A program made the translations under genes and the position numbers. A stretch of DNA of 64,000 nucleotides from contig OY744466.1 in NCBI GenBank assembly GCA_963556145.1, positions 5,875,820 to 5,939,819 on the forward strand, in the 5' to 3' direction. The stretch comes from Hygrocybe punicea. Lineage: Eukaryota > Basidiomycota > Agaricomycetes > Agaricales > Hygrophoraceae. Below are positions 24,103 to 35,753 of the stretch, in pieces; within the stretch, counting starts at the first letter, position 1; every line of letters starts with the position of its first letter. Under the pieces are notes generated by a model. That model ran no database searches. It saw only the letters and a list, made by a program, of their open reading frames with translations, and had not been told where the DNA came from.

Positions 24103-24449
24103 ACCTGCCCTTTCAAAGGTAGGTATATTTCATTTTTTTCATATACATGTACATAGGTAGGCTATGTGGAGATACGCAAAAAGAAAAAGAAACACCTGAA
24201 AACCTTGTGAAATGCAGCCGTACATGTTTGTGAGGTGTGGGAGGCAGCAGAGGGATTATCCAAGTGAAGTCAAACAGGCTGATAACCTAAATTTCCTAAC
24301 TTGGATATTTGGTAACGACTAATAACGGCTAGCCGTGGCTAAGCCATGGTTTAACCGTTAGCGGAGTGAATGGCTCAGCTCAGCTAATTATCGGTCCGGC
24401 TCCAACGACTAACGGTTCCGGACTGAGCCGTGGCAACACTACCTACACC

Positions 24450-25029
24450 ACCCCAAATCCACAGTTGCAGACCTTTTTGGTCACCCCATGGATATGCCAC
24501 ATCCTCCCCAATGGACCCCCGTTCTTTTGTGTATCCAATCCCCAGGGGCATTCATTTGAGCCCTGGAACCCCATCTGATGCCCTAGAGGCCGCTGGTTCA
24601 CCGTCAACATCCTGAAAGGGCCGTTCCTGGCGTTTCGTACCCACCCAACACCCAACACGCATCATGCCATGTCAGCATTCCACAACCCCATTTCCTGTGG
24701 ATCCCCACCCCAACCCATGCTCATCCAACCCCTGCACACATGTTCCACATGCCAGAGCCACCCATTGCACTCCATTACCCCAAACAAGACCACTGCAGCC
24801 TTCTTGGTGACCCAACGACCGCAACATGTCACCCACGTCACCCACGCGTGGCCCCGTTTTTTTCAACAACCGTGCACATTAACCACCTGTGTTCAACACC
24901 TACATTCCCCCAACACCCTCCAACACCCTGAAAGAACCACCCACACTGGCATCTTGCATCACCACCCCGCAACCAATGTGTTCCTGGATGACCTCATTGT
25001 GTTCCCAGTCATGGAATTACCCATCCAGC
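24450..25029. other. No supported gene
   Basis: C-rich sequence with overlapping short open frames on both strands and no recognisable family. Confidence 0.4.
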
Positions 25030-25960
25030 ATTGTTTGGAGTAAGGAAACAAGGGAGTATAAATTGATCATGAGTGGCACATTGAGCATGCTCAACTTCTT
25101 CCATGTTCATTGTAGCCGGTACATTGAACATGCTCAATATATCTCAATTACCTCCAGTTGAGCATAGCGAGAGTGCAAAGCACCTATGAGATACATACAT
25201 GACATTGGTGATGAAGAATCTATGCATGGAGTGAGCATGCTCAGTGTGTGTACTTGGTGCATGATTGCATGATGAGACAACATATGCATAGATCAAGCAT
25301 GCTCGTGAAAAGTTGGGATGCTCAATCCATACCTATACAGTCTATCATCTCTTCCTATGATCAGAGACCAAGTCCGCGGATCGAGCTTGCTCGATCCGCG
25401 GACTTGTGTATCACCATCACTGATGTTGGACATTATGCCTATCAGTGTATTGATGCGCGGACCGAGTGAGCTCAATGCGCGGACCATGTTTTCTCAATGC
25501 GCAGATCAATTGAGCTCAATGCGTGGACCATGTGTGCTCAATGCATGGACCATGTTTGCTCAATGCACAGATCAAGTGAGCTCAATGCATGGACCATGTT
25601 TGCTCAATGCATGGACCAAGTGTGCTGGATGCGAGACAATGTTTGCTCAATGCACAGATCAAGTGAGCTCAATGCACGGACCGAGTGAGCTCAATGCATG
25701 GACCATGTTTGCTCATTGCACAGATCAAGTGAGTTTGATGTGCAGACTGAGTGAGCTCAATGTGTGGACCGAGTGTGCTCAATGTGCAGACTGAGTGTGC
25801 TCAATTCGTGGACCGAGTGAGCTCCATACGGGGACCGAGTGTGCTTGATGCGCAGACTGAGTGTGTTTGCTTTCTGCACCCAACGTGTTTGATTTGTGGA
25901 CCAAGTGTGCTCAATGCACTGACTGAGTGTGTCAACCAGAGTCACTTCGTCTACAGATTC
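25030..25960. repeat. Degenerate 22-bp palindromic satellite, copy B (inverted)
   Basis: 25020-25490 is the inverse of 6290-6760, without the 280-bp foldback. 25445-25930 is a tandem array of about 22 units of 22 bp, such as TGCTCAATGCATGGACCATGTT and TGCTCAATGCACAGATCAAGTG. The perfect hairpin CGGATCGAGCTTGCTCGATCCG is at about 25378-25399. The open frames across the array are repeat artefacts. Confidence 0.85.
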
Positions 25961-26232
25961 AGTGTGCTTGCTCTAGTCCTAGTGTGTTCAGTCTGCATAA
26001 CATGGGATCACACTGAACATAGGGTTCACATTTGCCATGACTTGTGGTTCAAGATCATAAATCATAATGGCATCCCAGTCCCCACAGAGGAATAGTTTTC
26101 TGATTATGGCCTGTTTTTGATCATTTCAATCCTTCTTCATTCTGGAAAAACCTCTCGCTCTATCCTCCCATCCCTCTTTCTGCAGGTAAATGGCAGGTCC
26201 AGTAGAATCCCAATCACCTTCTGCAGCAGCAA

Positions 26233-27300
26233 TTGGATTTTGACCCATACGATCTCTTGCTTCATGTAGACATCAACAGGGGGTGCTTCAATCTTGAGCA
26301 ACATGCTGCTTATGACACCATCATGCATTCTGTCAACAACAAGAAGCGAATGGTATTCTTCATTCACAATGCTGGTGGTGAAGGAAAGACCTTTGTCTGC
26401 AATACCATTGCTGCAACCATTCATGCAAATCACAAGGTCACTCTCACCATCGCCTCCTCTGCCATCTCTGCTCTCCTCTTGGATGGTAGAAGCACCGCTC
26501 ACTCTCGATTAACAATTCCCATTCCCATCTTTGAGAACTCCACTTGTAGATGTTCTGCGGCAGACAGACATCATCATCGGGGATCAAGCTCCAATGCAGC
26601 ATCATCATGCTATCTAGGCACTAAACCACACATTGAAGGATGTCCTGGATGATGACAGGATATTTGGTGGAATGACAATGCTGTTCGGTGGTGACTTTCA
26701 CCAGACTACCCCTGTTGTTCCCTGTGGCTCCAGGGAGAGGATAGTCAATTCTTCTCTCAAAAGATCCACCTTATGGCCACACATACATTTCAAACAAAAC
26801 ATGCATTTGGAACAAACCCCAGAGAGTGAGGCATTTGCAGCTTGGCTGTTGAAAGTAGACACCGGTCAGGGCTTGGGTCCCCAAAACACCATCCATCTCC
26901 TGCTTAACATGCACATGGCAGAAAACACTGTCAAATCCTTGATTGACAAGCTCTATCCAGGAATTGCAGATGGTGATGAACCAGATTACTATTTCCTTGA
27001 CTGCACCATTCTCTCTCCAACCAACAACTACAGGTTTCCAGGTGAAGAGTGTATCATCAGATCAATTGACAAGGTTGTTGGTGTCAAAAACATTTACCTC
27101 ATCGAGTTCCTCAATGTTCAAAAGGCATCAGGCTTACCCCTGGCCAACCTTGCCTTGAGAACAGGCTGTCCTCTTATGCATCTTTGAAACATTGATGTTT
27201 CAAATGGTCTTCGCAATGGAACGCAAATGACATAAAATCATATGTGCTGCAGTGTTGCATTTTGGGGGGCAGACAAACTGTCTTCATTCCAAGGATCACC
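26233..27300 (+). pseudogene. Helitron Pif1-helicase remnant
   Basis: Pieces in changing frames match the helicase half of the Helitron protein at 15000-16100. FNLEQHAAYDTIM comes first, then a damaged Walker A (NAGGEGKT instead of GSGGTGKT), then ASSAISALLLDGRSTAHS. After a frame change follow DDRIFGGMTMLFGGDFHQTTPVV and later FLNVQKASGLPLANLALR. The frame breaks at about 26560 and 27187. There is no Rep domain nearby. Confidence 0.8.
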
Positions 27301-27369
27301 ATGGACCCTTCAGATGATGCATTTGGCAACCCTTTGTCAAGGCACCAGTTCCCTGTTGGAGTGGTAGCG

Positions 27370-27815
27370 AAAAGTTGGTTAGCAGATCTGGATGTAGTAG
27401 ATACCCTATCCTAGTCTTTCTGACGCATGAGTCCTCTGAGCACCCTGAGGGTACCCCCGGTACCTCTCCACCTGGTGATGAGAGTGTGGTTTGAACCCAC
27501 ACGCACTGCATTTGCTCTGTTTTCCACTCCCTAGCCTGCTTGCTTTGACTTGCCATATCTCTCTCAACTCCAATGTCGGATTACCAAAGGCTTTTTGTGT
27601 TTTGGGGCTCATCTGGGGACCCAGCAGACTGGCTGAGCCTGGGGAACAGTGACCGCTGGAGAGGTACCTCACCGGGGGCTCATGCAGGACTCAAGAGGAA
27701 GTCGACTGGATAGGATGGGATAGACTGACTACTACATCTGGAAGGCTACTAACTAGGTCAAACCATGGGAACCTGATCACGTGACTGACCAGGCACAACT
27801 ACTACACCACGATAA
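27370..27815 (+). repeat. Interspersed repeat of the CAGGCACAACTA family
   Basis: 27640-27815 matches 41560-41690 (GGGGCTCAcGCAGGACTC, GTCGACTGGATAGGA, GGTCAAACCATGGGAACC, CAGGCACAACTA). 27370-27500 holds an inverse-like partner (GGATGTAGTAG, GGTACCTCTCC), so both ends of a small element of about 450 bp may be present. Confidence 0.6.
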
Positions 27816-27829
27816 AATCGAAATATTCG

Positions 27830-28398
27830 CCAGTAAAATCACTGACACTGGTTCCTTGAGCTTCCAAAACAGCTACAAAAACATTGGCCCATAGTTTGGG
27901 AACTATTTGTCACTCGGTGGATTAATAAACTCAGTCCCAATGCCTTGGCAGCCAAAGAGTCCTCGTTACTCCAAAGTCTGGACCCTTTACATTCCAAAAC
28001 ATTTATGCTTGACATCTTCTTCACACAACCAACCTCAGATGACTTAGAATCCCATTTACCAGAAGTATGAGGTACATCAGCTACTACCACAACAACTACA
28101 GCCTTCGGAACAGAGGCACACATCATGAATTCAAACATCATATCGGGCACCGCAACTTCTGAGGACAGAGTACAGAGTACAGAACAAAGTGTGAACCTCA
28201 AGGACAGAGTACAGAGAATGTTGGACACAATAGAGGCCGTTTACCAAAAGAGGACCGAGGAATATGAGGAACGAGTATGTCTGAAAATCACACTAGCATT
28301 TGAAGAAGGACACAACACAGGGATTGCCGAAGAACACCAGCGTTTGGTCACACTAGCATCAACAGACATCTTTACACCCAGGCAGGAAACAAAGAGAA
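27830..28398. other. No clear gene
   Basis: A plus-strand frame (28125-28556) gives a charged, helical, NENEN-rich peptide that overlaps the minus-strand gag tail. I cannot decide whether either is real beyond the Gag homology. Confidence 0.35.
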
Positions 28399-30015
28399 CT
28401 AGAAATGAAAATGAAAATATAAATAAAGAAGATACGGGAACGGGAACAGAAGGTGGAACGGAAGGCAAAAATGCAAAAATAGGAGACGGAAACGAATCCT
28501 CATCCCCACAAGAGTTTCTGAAAGAAGGGCAGAGGCGGAACGACAAGAGGAGATGAAGAGCTTCTTGCAAAAATTCGAGCGAGGTGTCGAGGGGGCAGAG
28601 GTCCAATATACAGTGACAAAATAAAATGAAGGTGGAAATATAAAATCGAGAACCAGAGTACTGACACCAACACAATCCCACACAAGTGGTGTGCTGTGTG
28701 ACAGGTCTAAAAACGACAGGGTGCCCCAAGTGGGTGAAAACGACAATGTGCCCCAAGTTGGCAAGGAGGGAACCGGAGACAATACGGGAGTGGGAACGAC
28801 AAGGGGTGACGGGGACGGAGGAGGTAACAGATCCAGAATAGAAACGGGTATGGGATACTCAACCAACTTGGATGGAATCTTGATAGACTGGGAGGGGAGA
28901 CAATATGGCGGCAATAACGGGGACGGAATGTCTATATCTAGAGAATCCAGAGCAAATGGGAGCGGGTCCGGCACAAGTTGGTAGACAGAAACCGGAGGGG
29001 ACGAAACCGGAGACGACGGGGACGAAATAGGAAACGGAATGGACAAATCGGGAACAGGACCGGAAGGCAAGACGGAATTGATGACCGGCATTGATAAATC
29101 AGGAAGGGGCTCAGATGGGAACAACATGAGACTGGACGACAAAACCTGTAAACAAATAACAGTCTCGACGGGCACCGGAATGGACGGGGACGGGGAACAC
29201 GATGACGGGGATGGACTGGAATGAACGTGGGGGACGGAATGAACGACAGTGGGTGGGATCGAGGACGGGATCTGTTCCGGAGGTGAAATGACTGCGACAG
29301 GTACGGGTGCGGGACCGGAATCGGGACTGGAAATGGCAATAGGGGCTGCAGTGACAACGGATTCCGGAACGGAACGGTAACCGGAAAGTAAAAATAACGC
29401 GGCATCATGGAAAATATCAACCGGGTATGGATCGTCGTGGTAATGACTGGGAAGAAGGTAATGGAGTCGTTCTTCAACATGTTGACGAAGGTCCAAGTCA
29501 AATCCGTTGGCAAAATACTTGTTCCGCTGCTTGTCCGATAAACGGCCGTTGTCGTATAGTACTCCGGAAATGCATATGAAGTCCCGGAAATATTGTCCTA
29601 AGTCCATCTTGTTTTCTATACCATAAGCCGATTGTTGTCTAATCAATTGTTCAAGATCCGCGATCATATACCGAATACTGTCTGTGGCACCGGGATAGAA
29701 GTCAAAAACGGCACGTCAAAAAGCGATGAAGTCTTCTGCTGAAGCAGCAGGAAGGGTAGACCAAAGTTCATAGTTGTCGTTATTGAGGTACCGGAGCATG
29801 TAGCGAATTTTCATCGCGTCCGTGAGTCCACAGTCGGAGCTGAGCATGTCAATTTCGTCAAAGAAGCGGGGAAGGTTGTGTTCGTCACCATGAAATGTCA
29901 GGGCTGAACAATCACCTCGGAGAGGCATCAATCCGTGCATCATATCCAAATCGGGAAGTGGGTCGGATCGGGGAGGTACGAGGAAGGGGTCGAAGTCATA
30001 AGCGGGGCTGAGCAA
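28399..30015 (-). pseudogene. Ty3-type retrotransposon Gag
   Basis: Capsid-forming protein of a Ty3/gypsy LTR element. The start at 30015 (MLSPAYDFDPFLVPPRSDP) is followed by LTFHGDEHNLPRFFDEIDML and YMLRYLNNDNYELWSTLP. A TGA breaks the frame at about 29715 (DFIAF-stop-RAVFDFYPGA), and the frame resumes with YMIADLEQLIRQQ, DLGQYFRDFICISG, GRLSDKQRNKYFANGF and HDAALFLLSGY. A long Pro/Ser-rich tail runs to about 28700 and then loses resemblance to Gag. No protease, reverse transcriptase or integrase follows, so the element is truncated. Confidence 0.75.
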
Positions 30016-30133
30016 TTAGAGTCGGGAACAACGGATAAACGTCATGAAAGTCAAACCCGATGGTGGGGAGGGTATGAAAAGACAAAAGAACTAAATCCTT
30101 GTGGTGGGCTCCAGTTGTGACGGCGAGTTCTGT

Positions 30134-30419
30134 TGTAGACCCGAAATGGGAATCTATGGAAAGGGTGATCAGCTAAGAAGTGATCAGAGGAATTTAGTTT
30201 CTTTTAGAAAGGTCTAGTCAATCTGACCCAAATCCAGAGGTTCCAGACTCAGAGGGAGAGTATGGGGAAAGGACTATGAGCGGTGTAGACGATACAAAGA
30301 GTGGACTCAGAAATAGAACTAAAGCATGGGTGTCGGTATTTTCTATATTGTTTGTAGTATAACTGTGCTACTTTTATACTACTATGAGGGATCCTGTGCT
30401 GTAGTAACTAAGTACTACA
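30134..30419 (-). repeat. Candidate 5' LTR of the Ty3-type element
   Basis: On the minus strand it begins TGTAGTACTTAG and ends GGGTCTACA, giving TGTAG/CTACA inverted ends. It has a TATA box (GTATAAAAG near 30370). It lies 118 bp upstream of the gag start, with a possible primer-binding stretch (TGGAGCCCACCAC) between. No second LTR is in the window, so this is a candidate only. Confidence 0.55.
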
Positions 30420-31202
30420 AGCGAAGGCTGTAACTGATAGGGGGGAGTGAAGTGGAGTATAGGTGGAGTGGTGCTATGTACAAGGAAACAGGAAACAAAG
30501 ACATGATATATGACTATAAATGTACTGATTCCGGGTCGTTAGGGACATTGCATCTTCAGTAGGAACGATTCCGGAGGCGGAATCTGGAGCGGAATCGATA
30601 GGAATGAGCGGAATCGAACGGAATCGACGATACAGGAATGGGAATGGACGGGAACGGAGTGGGATATGAAGAGGAAACGGATCCACACGATCCGGAGCCT
30701 CTACACCGTTGCATTTCCATCCACGGTAAAGTTTGTTGAAACTTTATGATATCGTGCCAACTATCAATACGGCCCTGGAGCACGTCAAGGTGACCTTCGA
30801 GGACTTCTAGGCATGCCATGAATGATTCCAATTTCGTGTTGAGTTCAGATAGTGTCATTGGTAGCCGTAGACAAGAAAATCTGCATGGGACATTATTATA
30901 TGTTAGCTGTAGGCTGCATCATTGTTTCAAATGAGGGGCTGGGGACTACATACTGCTTTTCACAACCACGATGTGAAATTTCCCAGCAGTAATGAAAACA
31001 ACTAGAGTATTAATGTCATTTTAAAATCACACCGTTAAAATTAATTACCTTGCTCTAGAATATAAACCCTGATACCCATCGCCGAGATGGGGACATGAGG
31101 ACAGTAAGATTCCATGCCACTATTTCCATGTGTTTACACACTGGAACGTGTCGTCCCTGTCTTGCTCCCTGTGACATATGAATGAGAGCTCTACAGGGGT
31201 AA

Positions 31203-31289
31203 CGCCATAACTTGGATCATGTGGGTGGACATCCGAGTCCTATCCGAGTCCTAATCGGATGTCCACCCACATGATCCAAGTTATGGCGA
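31203..31289. repeat. Perfect hairpin, about 34-bp arms
   Basis: CGCCATAACTTGGATCATGT and following bases are inverted after a 17-nt spacer (GTCCTATCCGAGTCCTA) as the string ending CATGATCCAAGTTATGGCG. It touches the end of the left 495-bp arm. Confidence 0.9.
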
Positions 31290-31299
31290 ACCATCAAGG

Positions 31300-32799
31300 T
31301 CATTTCTTGCGCACACTTTTTCCTCATGTCTACAACACCCCAAGAGCGCGACATAGGAGCCCTTTGTCTGTTGAGTGGTGGGTAATCTTTTGTCACCACC
31401 ATTTCCAATCCATGTTTCAGGTTGAATATCCAGCACCCCTGGGACAGTTGAACCCTCCTCGGCCGAGCTCCGCCCCGACCATAGCTGTGAAGAACAATTA
31501 TTAGTATCTCAGATTAGTAGGGATCCTTCTCCATTGATCTGATCGATTATTAGAGTCAACCATTTCTACCTTACAGTTCCAAAGGTTCTCAGCGATATCA
31601 GGAAAGACATCGTTGCTCTGCAAGCCAACTACATGAAGCTACAAGCCCAATATGCTAAGCTACAAGCCGATCATTCTAAATTGCAAATCACCTGCATCAA
31701 ATTAGAAACCAAGCTGTACACGAGCTCAAATGAATCCCATCCTTACCTACCGCACTGTAAGTTGTCTGTCTAGTTACTCTCTCTTTATTGATCACATTCC
31801 ACAGGCTTTTTCCCTACCTAAACAAGTTGATCAATGTGGACTGCTGTTCAAATGTTCATACTGTACATTGTTCATACACAGTAATCTTATTTGGAATGTA
31901 CAATAGTGTACCGCGACTCTGAATGTACCACGCTGTAAATGTGTCCCGTCTGATTTAATCTCTTGCATTGGTTGGGGCTGAGTTGCTCCTCATCCCGTCT
32001 TTTTTGTATCACCTTTTGACATCAATTTCGATGTCACGTGATGTGTTACAGAGGATGGTCTATAGTCTATACACTGTGAGCCTCTTGTACACCTAGTTTA
32101 TAATGAGAGTCTCAAAGAAGACTGTCTTGTTGTCAATGGGGAGGATCTGACGTATGATACATTTCGTTCTTTTTGATAGGTGGCCCTGTACAAATCCGAT
32201 ATCCTGGTCTTCACACTATCTGGAACCACAAACCATGAACGCACCATGGCTTCTACAGGCATCACTGCTTTCCCCAGATATCCAATGCCCATGCTGACAC
32301 CTGCTGATGGCGCATCCAGTACACTGGTGGACCGACGTAATCACCGTCTCAGGTGTGTCTGGACAACGAATGGCTTGCGTCGCACGGTTGTCACCACTTT
32401 TTCCACTGATCTGATGGAGGACGGTGAAATGGTCAACTTGAAGTCACAACGTGAGAGATTTGTAGAATTGTTCATGCAAAGTTGCACAATCCTGACAACG
32501 TCGAAATCAAGGGTGTCACCAGTTAAGTATTTACCTCCACTGTTAATCTCCGTTATTATTTAATAATCTCTGATGTGCTTCCAAGTCCAATCTCCCTTCT
32601 CACTGCAGGAAGCCTTTCCACCTGCTTCTGCAACGGCCGTTTCTTATGGTTGCTCACAGCAAAAGCCACCCTTGCAGCTGCTTTCGCGCTGCCCTGTCTT
32701 CTTCGGTGTTTTGCTCACAGCCTCCACCCACCACCCTGGCCGCAGGGTTGGAACAGAAGCCAGTTAGTCTCCCTTTCACTGCAGGCCTTCTTTTTGTAA
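31300..32799 (+). other. Interior of the inverted-repeat element
   Basis: Exon-like plus-strand pieces. 31568-31760 encodes a heptad-like coil (DIRKDIVALQANYMKLQAQY, then AKLQADHSKLQ) followed by a GTAAGTT donor. 32180-32530 encodes ALYKSDILVFTLSGTTNHER and, further on, VWTTNGLRRTVVTTF. I do not recognise the family. Spliced together they may form one gene of the element. Confidence 0.4.
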
Positions 32800-34412
32800 G
32801 TTACCCCTGTAGAGCTCTCATTCATATGTCGCAGGGAGCAAGACAGGGACGACACGTTCCAGTGTGTAAACACATGGAAATAGTGGCATGGAATCTTACT
32901 GTCCTCATGTCCCCATCTCGGCGATGGGTATCAGGGTTTATATTCTAGAGCAAGGTAATTAATTTTAACGGTGTGATTTTAAAATGACATTAATACTCTA
33001 GTTGTTTTCATTACTGCTGGGAAATTTCACATCGTGGTTGTGAAAAGCAGTATGTAGTCCCCAGCCCCTCATTTGAAACAATGACGCAGCCTACAGCTAA
33101 CATATAATAATGTCCCATGCAGATTTTCTTGTCTACGGCTACCAATGACACTATCTGAACTCAACATGAAATTGGAATCATTCATGGCATGCCTAGAAGT
33201 CCTCGAAGGTCACCTTGACGTGCTCCAGGGCCGTATTGATAGTTGGCATGATATCATAAAGTTTCAACAAACTTTACCGTGGATGAAAATGCAACAGGTA
33301 TTTGAAGCGCTTCACAGGTATGTAGTAGTGGCTTACATCATAGAGGAGCACATTCTTATTTCCCTCCAGTTGTAGTCAAGACTTTGATACCGCCCCTGAG
33401 CTCAAAGTTACCAAGGTACGTACCATATTTGCATCACCCAAGGTAGTCTCATTTTTTTAGTAATGTTCAGGTAACCGACTTGCCGAGTTGCATGCAGTGC
33501 GTGTTCCGTTTATTCCTGACATTCCTCAAACTGATCTAGTAACTTTAGGAACTTACATCTCAAGTAGATATTTGCCTCATGAAATCCTTTTACTCTCCTA
33601 TTTCAGATTCTTAGTCCATTTCATTTTCCGTTGCAGGCATTCTAGTAATGATATCCGAGTCTTTGGAACACTGTTGTAGTACACTGTTCCAAAATGAAAG
33701 TGTTGTTGCGATATGCTCTGTCACCTCGCAAGACCTGTCATGTCAATTGATGCTGATTTGGTGTGAGGTTGCACAACAGACTGGCTAGTAGGGCATAGCA
33801 TGGGTGCGGGTTTAATCGACACACAGCATGCCGCCGCCGCCACCTAGTCAACATTTGCAGGTACGTTGCCGTTCTTGACCATTATTTTCTTTTTCTTTTT
33901 CTTTTTCTTTTGTTATTGTTATCTTTTGTTTTCTATCATACACATGCTGCCATCGTGGTCATGCTGACACAACTCAAGTCCAACAGCAGAGGATGCAACA
34001 GCAGAGGACGCTAGATATGTAGTTATTTTTTCATATGTTTCTATGTTTCTAACGACCTACGACTCTACGAGGGTACTAAGGACACCCATACTATAAAGAC
34101 AATGGACACCATACCACCCATGCCCATGCCCACACCGCAGATGGGGAAGGCCGACGTGAATGCGTCATATACGACAGTGGTGTCGGCAGCCCATGTCCAC
34201 GTGCTGAGGACAACCAATCGTTGTTGAACGAGAACCCTGTATAATGGAGGAGATGACGACGCATCCATGACAATGACGATGATGTCCACGACAATGACAA
34301 CGACAATGACAACGACAATGACAACGACAATGACAATGACAATGACAACGACAACGACAATGATGACAATGACGTGTCAGGGCCGGCGAGGAGGAGGAGG
34401 AGAAGTCAAACA

Positions 34413-34464
34413 CCTCACATGTGAACACCGCAACATCAATTGACGTTGGCGCGATCCATGCGAG
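34413..34464. repeat. GTCAATTGAC-core palindrome, copy 4
   Basis: GTGAACACCGCAAC on the left and CCATGCGAG on the right frame ATCAATTGACGTTGG. It aligns to the inverse of copy 3. Confidence 0.65.
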
Positions 34465-34678
34465 ATGAATTCGAGGTCGAAACCCTGGGTGACCCACGTG
34501 GGTACTTTCCCCGCGACATGCCATCTCGTTTGAGAACCAGAACCTGCTGCCACCACCACCGCTGCTGCTGCCGCACCAATTGCTGGCGAACTGTACAGTC
34601 CTTTGTCACGTCGAAGTTGCGGTTTTTCAACTTGGGTGGGCATGCAAAGCCACAAACATTACCACCTCTCCATTTTGC

Positions 34679-34729
34679 CTCGTGAATACATGCCATCACG
34701 TCAATTGATGGACATACAGTGTTCACAAG
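34679..34729. repeat. GTCAATTGAC-core palindrome, copy 5
   Basis: CTCGTGAATAC and GTGTTCACAAG frame CACGTCAATTGATGG. About 51 bp, as in copy 2, and 266 bp after copy 4. Confidence 0.7.
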
Positions 34730-35034
34730 GGATAGTGAGTGAGTGGAGCTTGCGGACCTTTGGTAGGACCATATGCAAGCCGGGCTGTGCACATCGCTAG
34801 TAACCCGTACTATGCCCTACCAGCTAGTTGGCTGGCCACATGGGTACAGCTCTGGCTAGACCAGGTTTTTCCTGAAGAGCACACATATTCATGATATTTT
34901 TTTACAGATTCAAGCTGTTTTTATTGTTGAATCCCCTCACTCGTGTTTCTTCACCAACACTATCCCAATCTCCATCCAGGGGGCTATTTTGCGGATGGGT
35001 TCACCGCCTTGTAGTTATGTATGATAGTAACTAG

Positions 35035-35410
35035 TTACTCGATAGAGCCATTCAATATGGCTGGGAAATGAGTTAGTTCATCCTGGGTCTCCAACATTTT
35101 ATTGAAGGTCGTATCGAGTTGGCTTTTGATCTTTGAAAGCTTGTCATCACAAGCATTCATGAGTGCCAAAGCGTGATCTACACAAACAGCTTGAGCGATC
35201 ACACTTTCCATTGGAAACATGGATAATATACTTGCCCGTGGCACTCTGTAGGAACCTAATTTGCTTGGGCGTGGACTCAGTCATTTTGGTATCAATGGAG
35301 TCAACAGTAGTCGAGCGGCGGATGGGCGTTTTAAGGACCCATTTGGTGGATCGAGTAAGAGGAGACAAGGAATCATCAGAATCTGGGGATGCATCGCGGT
35401 AAGTGTGCAT
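35035..35410 (-). CDS. Unrecognised coiled-coil fragment
   Basis: Two minus-strand exon-like pieces. The first has DSDDSLSPLTRSTKWVLKTP and TMTESTPKQIRFLQSATG-like sequence. The second has DHALALMNACDDKLSKIKSQ and NKMLETQDELTHFPAILNG, ending in a stop at 35035. Joining them in frame needs a GC donor (G|GCAAGT near 35236) and an AG at about 35183. I do not recognise the family. It may be a fragment. Confidence 0.4.
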
Positions 35411-35753
35411 GTTGCTTTTCAGTGCTGCAATACTGTCGGTTTTGATATAGGTACAACTTGTACCCCACGTTGTATTTTCCAGCCTTTAGTACAAGCGATG
35501 ATGTATATGTAATTTCATTGGGAATGCACCAACAACACTGTGGGGGCTTATGATGTACCCAAACACCGGCGGAACTGTTGGCGTAACAGGTAATTAGTAA
35601 AATCAAATCAAATCAAATCAAACAAGACACTTACTGACGCAGTGCCACCCCAGCATCTGCTATTGCTGTCCTCTCTACGAGCGGCCATTAAGGTGTGGGA
35701 CGTATGGTCATTAGTGTTCATTTATAGTTGCCTATTCTTGGCCCGCAGCGAGT

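Larger units (their letters stand above)
22669..24441. mobile_element. hAT-type non-autonomous element 2
   Basis: The ends are TAGTGTTGCCATGGCTCGGTC and its inverse CGTGGCAACACTA. An exact 8-bp target duplication CCTACACC lies on both sides (22661-22668 and 24442-24449). TAGTG/CACTA ends and 8-bp duplications fit hAT. The subterminal regions are full of GGCTAACGG/CCGTTAGCC words. The interior holds CAG-rich simple sequence (22960-23170) and two GTCAATTGAC palindromes. There is no transposase. Confidence 0.9.
30710..33297. mobile_element. Large inverted-repeat element
   Basis: The left arm 30710-31203 and right arm 32800-33297 are inverse copies (about 495 bp, a few mismatches). Each arm carries an outward-reading open frame starting MTLSELNxKLESFMACL, with LEGHLDVLQGRIDSW. 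The interior is 1.6 kb and holds a hairpin at the left inner edge and exon-like pieces. It could be a TIR transposon without a recognisable transposase, or a foldback element. Confidence 0.75.
33298..35030. other. Degenerate stretch with simple repeats
   Basis: No supported gene. It has a TTTTTC run near 33888-33910, an (ACAATG)n tract at 34272-34372, and two GTCAATTGAC palindromes. The short frame at 33812-33843 (MPPPPPSQHLQ followed by a GTACGT donor) may be a lost first exon. Confidence 0.45.

Noticed and set aside
25318..26095. Cys/Met/Ser-rich open frames
   Set aside because: Translation of the 22-bp satellite; 22 is not a multiple of three, so the same peptide pieces return in other frames.
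27480..27500. tRNA-like B box (GGTTTGAACCC)
   Set aside because: No matching A box, cloverleaf or acceptor stem at the right distance.
34165..34792. Minus-strand frames with His/Cys-rich runs
   Set aside because: They translate the ACAATG simple repeat and the GTCAATTGAC palindromes.
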